Origin: Epiperipatus broadwayi
Lineage: Eukaryota > Onychophora > Udeonychophora > Euonychophora > Peripatidae
Reading direction: 5' to 3'
DNA length: 64,000 bases
NCBI GenBank assembly: GCA_028023455.1
Contig: JAQFVV010012416.1
Location: 7,111,594-7,175,593, forward strand
The notes below the pieces were generated by a model, which was not told the DNA's origin, made no database searches, and saw only the letters and a list, made by a program, of their open reading frames with translations. Shown piece by piece: positions 57,646 to 64,000 of the stretch. Position numbers and translations under genes: made by a program. Each line of letters begins with the position of its first letter. The stretch's first letter is position 1.

Positions 57646-60600
57646 ATATTTTGATAAAAATCATACAGTTGTTTTTGAAATGATTATGGTAAATTGAAAA
57701 GTCATTAAGTTTTTTGAATCAAGGTAAAAAAACTTGCTTTTAATTACTGGGTCCCACCCCCCAATTCTGATTATAAAAAGGTTGAAAAAAAGATTAGGGG
57801 AGTTTCAGAGTTTTTACATATTATGACAGCATGGGGACTATGAAGATATAAGCAAAGGCAAGACAGTGCAAGTCAGCCACTGCTAGTTCACAAATTCACA
57901 TGGAAAGGCCTGCTTTTCTGTGTTCTCTGTAGCTCATATTGTGTACTAGATGGTATGCCTGCAAATCCTAGACTAGATGAAGGTGATTGAATGCCAACTG
58001 TTATCTGGATTATATCTTTTCCAAAGATGACAATAAGCTAGTCCACTATTTAGAAGGGACCAGCTTATCCAGAGATTCTATCAGCTTGCCAAAGTAATTT
58101 ATACATATACTGTTTTATCTATGTGCAGAGAAGCATGGATAAAAGTAGTGTCAGATATACATAAACAGTTGGTAAGTAGTGTTATATATATATATTGTAG
58201 ATATATTTATAGTATTCAATTATTTAAAAAAAAAATTTTTTTCTTTTATACATACAGAGATTTATATGTATAGATTTATTATTATGAATAAGCAGTTTTG
58301 TGATTTATTATATAATTTTTTTTTATTAAATAATATGTGTTAAATTTATTTAACTTTCATTTTGTTAAAATAGAGTAAATCAGAAAAGTGTAAAATAAGG
58401 CAATTAAGATTGTTAGATTAGGAGATAAAAAATGTACACGTGTGAAAGAATGAATACATCTGTACAAACACAAAGATGCTTTTACACGTATTCCTGATGG
58501 CTATAGATTCCAGGTTTGTTGTTATCTGTGTCTTAAGATTATTTTTACAAAAGAGGTGCTTTGATGTAGATAACGATAGCGATCAATTTTAAGTCTTTAT
58601 TGATTTTGACCAACGTCAAACTTGTGAAGCTTTGATTTTTTTTTTAAGATAAAGATTTCCAGATGTTTTTTTTTTCTTTGGTTGAAATTCATGATATAAA
58701 TGATTGAAACAATTTTTTTAATCAGTTAGTCTTAAATTTTTTTAGAGAGATGATGAGTTAGTCATTAATTTTTTTAGAGAGAGAGTCACTCAGATTATTA
58801 TTATTATTTTGAGACTCAACTCAGTCGGTCCTTCCTTGTTATTATTCTTAAGCAGAAATGTAAGCTCTGATTTTTTTTTTTAAAAGAGAGTGAACGCTTT
58901 AATTTTTTTTCTCTCACTCTTTGAAAGTTGAAAAAAAGAGCAAATGAAATGTGCGTTTATATAAAGCAATTTCCAGCAATATTAAAAAAGAGGAGAGAAA
59001 TGGAACAAAATTGAATTTATTAGAAGTTAGTAATAATTATATAAAAATGATATTAACATATTTGGTTATGCATAATAATATGCCTCTGCATTGCTAAACC
59101 ATTTTTTCTGCTTCCTGGTTAATACAGAATGAGTCAAAATCGCTGATCTGTCTATGAAGTCATGTATCCAGTAATAACCAACAAAATGATAGATTTTGAA
59201 GCCAACCACACAAGCTATATGGAATGCTTTGTTTCTAGTTCCTGGCTTATTAAAAGCTCATTACCTTCGAATGAATGGAGAAGAGGAAATAGGAGGAAAA
59301 GAAAATTTATAACAGCCATGTAGAACCAAGTTTGAAGCCATAAATCAAATTTTTGTTGATTTACCTCAATCATCTAAAGTGTCAACAGCAATTATTTTTT
59401 TTAAAGGAGAGAGACAAGCAAATCCACCGGTACCTACTTATTCAAAGTACTTATAATAATTTTTTTTAAATGGTAGAAGGAAGCCAATCAACAGTGAATA
59501 ATAATGGAATTGAAGAAACAAGCAAGTCAATTGATTCAGCATTATCTTAAAAGTATCTGCAATAACTTTCTTTTTTTTTGTTGTTGTTGGTGAGCAAAGA
59601 AAAGCAGTCTGAAAATTCAAACCCAGGACATTAATAAGAAGTAAAAAGTAGACGGGTAAATATGAACTTTCTTTAACCGATTTTATTCTTTTACTTATTA
59701 AAAGTAAACCTTAATTTACTGGTCAAAGCAATTTTCTTTTTTGATACAGAAACATTAAAGACTTGTTTATCTATAGTTATTTGCAATATCTCACAACATA
59801 GCACAAACATAGTTTAAATCTTTAAACTTAAATTTTTCATTATTTTTTTTTTGTTTTTTTTTATTATATATTGTAATGTTGAAATGTTTTTTTTTTTAAT
59901 TGTTCTTCAGTTGTTAATGATAATGAGCAACCTATAGATATATGCATTTATAATGTTTTTTATTTTTATTTTATCTTGTTGCATATTAAAAATTAATATA
60001 TGTATTTTATTTTCTTTCGCTATAAGGTTGCAAAAAGAAAAAGATATTTTTATATATGTAATTTATGGGTATACATTTTAAACATATATGTTAACATTAC
60101 CGAATGCGTGAATGTGTAACTGCTTATCCAAACACATCAAAGAATAGGTTATATATGATTAGTTTAAAATGGTAAATTGAAAAGTAGGGCATTACATTTA
60201 AATGGAAATGAAATAACATATACAAGTTTCACCTGAAATTTATTTTATGATATGATGAGTAAGAAAAGTCTTAAATAAGCATTTATAGAATATGTATTTT
60301 TTTTTTCTAATATTGATTTAAGTCAGCTTATTTTGAGATATCAAGAAAAATGACAAACCTATATATTAAGTTTATTTGCTTATACTTATATAAATTTTTA
60401 TATTAATAAGCCATTTATTTAATTGTCGATTTGACTTTAAAGAAGAAAGAGTAGTAGTGTTAATAAAATATAATTATATATCTTAATTGGTTTCCGAGTT
60501 ATTATTAAGAATATTGTGTTGTTTTTTTTTGTCTTAATTCTATCATTTTAATTCATCATCATTGCTCGCAGTTATTAAGTATTACCATTCGTATATATTG

Positions 60601-61067
60601 AGCAATCACTTGCAAATATTAAGCGTCCGCAAAATAATAGGTAAACTAGAATGTTGATATTTAAGTATTTAAGGATTATGCTTGAGAATAACCAAATTTT
60701 GATAATTATAGTTCAACATAGAAAGCTAAAATTGTGTTGTGTCCATGAATTTAGATCATCCTCATCAAAGATGGATATCATGTTATTAGTTAAAAATGTT
60801 TCAAATAATACTATATAAAAGTTATGATCGCCATCAATCATCATTAATAAATTATAATCATTAAATTTAATGTTTAGCGTAATGAATATATTTTAGTAAA
60901 TAGGGGTTTATAGAAAATTGAATATTATGCAAAGAGATTCATGATGATCAATCATCACCATTAGTATTATTAAATCCCAGTATGAAATAGGATAATTTTA
61001 ATAGATGCCTATAAGTTTATAAAGATGAATTTATTGTTGTGAGTTTATTGATAAGCCATGGCTGGTA

Positions 61068-61150
61068 TCATCATCACTATTATAATCATTATTATGATAT
61101 CACTATTATTATCATTATTATGATATTATTATCATCATCATCATTATTAC
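61068..61150. repeat. ATT/ATC trinucleotide microsatellite
   Basis: Interrupted runs of ATC and ATT triplets (CATCATCATCATTATTACC and similar) with TATGATATC interruptions. Confidence 0.85.
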
Positions 61151-62485
61151 CTTTATTGTGATAAATAATCTAGTTAAATGGCCATCAATATCAATAATGG
61201 TCTTCACATGCTTGGTTGGAAGCCATTAATAGGATTATACATGTCTGTTCATCAATATACGCTAATGAGCTAGCAATGTCTATAAGAATCTTTGATCTAT
61301 AGTATAAACTTTGGTAATATTGGGATCTTGTAAATTTTATCAATATAGATAAAATGTAAGAATGTCATTTTTGTTCAATAGTCATCCAAGTCATGTGTAA
61401 TAAATATGTACTGAATGAGTTTGAACTCAAGTACACTATAAATAGATACTTATCTAGATTGAAAACAATCTAGTGGCGCTCATGGGAAAACACATGTACT
61501 TAGCTAAACTGAATAAAGAGTGATATCATCCCTTTCCAACTTCATAATATTAGTTTTATAAAATATATTTTTTTATAAGTTGTCATGAATAGCACCCATG
61601 TGTGCATATGACCATGAATGGTCTTATATATTTGGAAAGAAGAATAGGAAGGATTCTTTGTTAGAAGAACCTAGTATTGGAGATAAGCATAAGGCACTCC
61701 AGGAATCTCACAGTGGGTACTTTTATTCAGTTGCTATATTTAATATTATTTTTATTAGATGACAATGGCCAGTATGTTTTATTGTTCAAATGACTGCCCC
61801 AATATATAAATAAATACTAAGAATCTTTAATGCTGATATTTTCAAGTGGCACAGTGATTCTATAATTTCTTTATCTATGCTATGATGAATTAATATAGTT
61901 ACAAATGGTACAGATTGGATAGGCATATATCTAATAATTAATAATTTCCCCTATCTAAATATTTATTATGGTTACAAATGTGACATATTAAAATAGTTAC
62001 AAATTATAGTTACAAATACATATCTTTTATATTAATTTAATAATTACAAATACATATTATATTAATTTATAAATATTGTTACAATATATATATATATTGA
62101 GAATGATAATATTTTAAATAATTTCTTAAAACTGATGGCTAAAATTTCTAATTAACAAATTTTAAAAGTAAATGACTTTTGTCAACTAAAAGTAAAACAA
62201 GGAAAGAAAATAATAAATGTCATTTGTGTATAGAAGATTATTTGTTCCTGATATTGTTCATACAAAAAAGAGAAAAACTGAGGATCTTTTTTTTTAAACA
62301 TTGAAAAGTCCACAAGGACCTGAATTTTAAAGGAACCTTTCCAAATGACAAGTTGTTTTTTTTTAAAAAAAAATATTTTACTTACCATAAAAAATAAAAG
62401 GATAATTAATAGCTTTAGTTCGGATTATCTATATTTGTATACACACACATACATGGGCATTTATGTATTAAAATATTAATTGAAT

Positions 62486-62662
62486 TTTATTATTAGTTTA
62501 TCACAATTCTGATATGTAATTTTAGTTCATACAGCACATCTATGCTTATGTAGATAAATGTCATATACATACATATATGTTAAAATCAATGAAACTATGA
62601 ATTATTAAAACAAATTACTGGACTTTATTATTAGTTTATCACAATTCTGATATGTAATTTTA
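62486..62662. repeat. 39-bp direct repeat, period 138
   Basis: TTTATTATTAGTTTATCACA followed by ATTCTGATATGTAATTTTA occurs at 62486-62524 and identically at 62624-62662. The following ACA/AGCACATCT also match, so a segment of about 138 bp was duplicated and then diverged. Confidence 0.85.
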
Positions 62663-64000
62663 TATTAGACAAGCACATCTGTAATCTAATGTATACATTT
62701 TATGTAAACCTATTATGAGGTATTTGTAAATCACAATGTGACAGTTTATTGTATTAATCAAAATCAAAATGTAGAATTCATATTTATGGCATACTCAACA
62801 GACCTTAATTCCATTTTATTGTTTCCAATTAACAAATTTGTATTTCATTGTTAAAATTATTTCAGTGAATTTATTCAATCCAAAGTAGTTTTGAATTATT
62901 ATGTTATATTATATCTCTTGATCATAGTAACAGTTATAGAGTTTTTGCTCTGAGCTGGATTCATGCATAACGGTCTGTTATAAAAAAGGGGATTGTTTAG
63001 TATTATGGATATCCAGATGATGATGATGCTGTATGGCCCAAAAGGAATATCTTTTAATGTCCATGCACATTTCATTTTAATTATTTATTTAGAAATTAAG
63101 TTTATAGTTGAACAGTATACTAATGATACTAAGTAGCCACAGCATCGATGATGATCAGCATGTTTTAGTATCCCAACATTATTTTTTAATTATTACATAT
63201 GGATCAGCACTTAAGTTTGTGCATCCAAATTATGTGGTATTGCTGCCCTAAGTTTGACATGGGCTAAATAATTAGCCTGGTCTATAGTAGATCTATTTCA
63301 AATCCAGTTACAAGATTGTTGATTTTATTGCTGATCATTCATGATGTTGAATGATTATTACTTTTGTGTAATGCTGGTAAACTTATAGTTACTTTAGTTA
63401 GTTCTGTGTTGATCTCTCATGCTCATTATAATATTTTTATATTTAAAATTTAAATTTTATAATAATTAGGGTTGATGATGATTTTCCATCAGCCCAGATT
63501 CACCCCTAAGACTCCATACTGTTACAATATTAAAATGAAGATTTTTATGGATACAAAATGTAAACATATATTTCAGATTATCAATGTATACATTTGATTG
63601 ATGTTTTGTTTAAATACCACCAAATAATCTTCATCATCATATCATTCATTCATGCATGCATGTTATAGAATATCCAACAGTATGATTTTCAGGCTGCTCT
63701 TATTTTGGAGCATTTCTGCAATATTCCTGAATGTATTATGACCTGGAAGATGGCAAATTGGATACAAGTGATAAATATTTATTTTTTTAGACCTAAAACA
63801 ATCTCAAACAATATATATATATCAGTGGTAAATCTTAAATAAAATGCCTACATTTCACACAATATAAACACAGCTTAACATGAATATCACATGAAATGAT
63901 GTGAGCGTACAAATCAGCACATAGGTCATCAAAATTAGCAAACAATCATATGATAGTTCCTTAATCATTGAAGTAAACCCAGAACAAAATTTGAATGCAG

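Larger units (their letters stand above)
54692..64000. other. Upstream HIPK intron, and sequence to the window edge
   Basis: No kinase exon was recognised on the minus strand up to 64000, so the intron upstream of exon A exceeds 9.3 kb. The region contains a 65-bp duplication (55348-55477), a LINE 3' end (55840-56560), R2 ends (57525-57645), an ATT/ATC microsatellite (61068-61150) and a 39-bp direct repeat (62486-62662). Segments at 57800-58170 and 59095-59400 are more complex than the background and may be old transposon sequence, but carry no motif I can name. Confidence 0.6.

Noticed and set aside
57040-63000. Search for kinase-domain exons upstream of exon A
   Set aside because: No HRDLK-like, DFG or APE-type motif found on the minus strand, so the catalytic exons are placed outside the window.
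1-64000. CRISPR arrays, operons, ribosome binding sites and bacterial-type terminators
   Set aside because: Spliced gene structure and eukaryotic retroelements show this is nuclear animal DNA; the tandem repeats seen lack spacer structure.

Overview
The window is eukaryotic, strongly A+T-rich by eye, and dominated by introns and repeats. Its only recognisable host gene lies on the minus strand. It is the C-terminal half of a homeodomain-interacting protein kinase (HIPK), spread over eight exons between 54691 and 3369. All eight exons have GT/AG boundaries, and their phases chain without a break: 1325 nt, which is 441 whole codons plus one split codon at each end. The kinase domain lies upstream, beyond position 64000. 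The extreme C-terminus lies before position 1, or in exons I could not recognise.

The repeat landscape suggests an invertebrate, most likely a mollusc and possibly a cephalopod. I see abundant tRNA-derived SINEs, Penelope-like elements with GIY-YIG endonuclease, Tc1/mariner, pogo/Tigger-like, hAT and Merlin/ISXO2-like DNA elements, and RTE-like and Jockey-like LINE relics. The species call is inference; the HIPK protein and the repeat classes are read from the sequence.

Layout. 1-3368: past the last recognised exon, with a 508-bp hairpin. 3369-3842: exons H and G, separated by an 85-bp intron. 3843-13694: intron with a palindromic SINE pair, two more long hairpins, a Penelope relic and a broken DD41D-type mariner. 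13695-13891: exon F. 13892-19909: intron with a 624-bp fold-back and a LINE relic of about 3 kb. 19910-20095: exon E. 20096-29569: intron with a degenerate minisatellite, a Tigger-like element, a LINE 3' end, a Merlin/ISXO2 pseudogene, two mariner relics and a second palindromic SINE pair. 29570-29632: exon D. 29633-35033: intron with an RTE-like LINE end and a hAT MITE with target-site duplication. 35034-35137: exon C. 35138-45620: intron with a hairpin MITE rich in CRE and E-box sites and three Penelope relics. 45621-45837: exon B. 45838-54522: intron with a Jockey-like LINE relic and a third SINE pair. 54523-54691: exon A. 54692-64000: upstream intron with a second copy of the same LINE 3' end.

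The most interesting structure is in the repeats. A tRNA-SINE-like unit occurs three times as a head-to-head pair (near 4.1-4.8, 28.6-29.2 and 53.5-54.0 kb). Its 3' tail of about 110 bp is also found on both sides of a Penelope-like reverse transcriptase fragment. Together with several independent long hairpins, these make the HIPK pre-mRNA unusually rich in potential double-stranded RNA.
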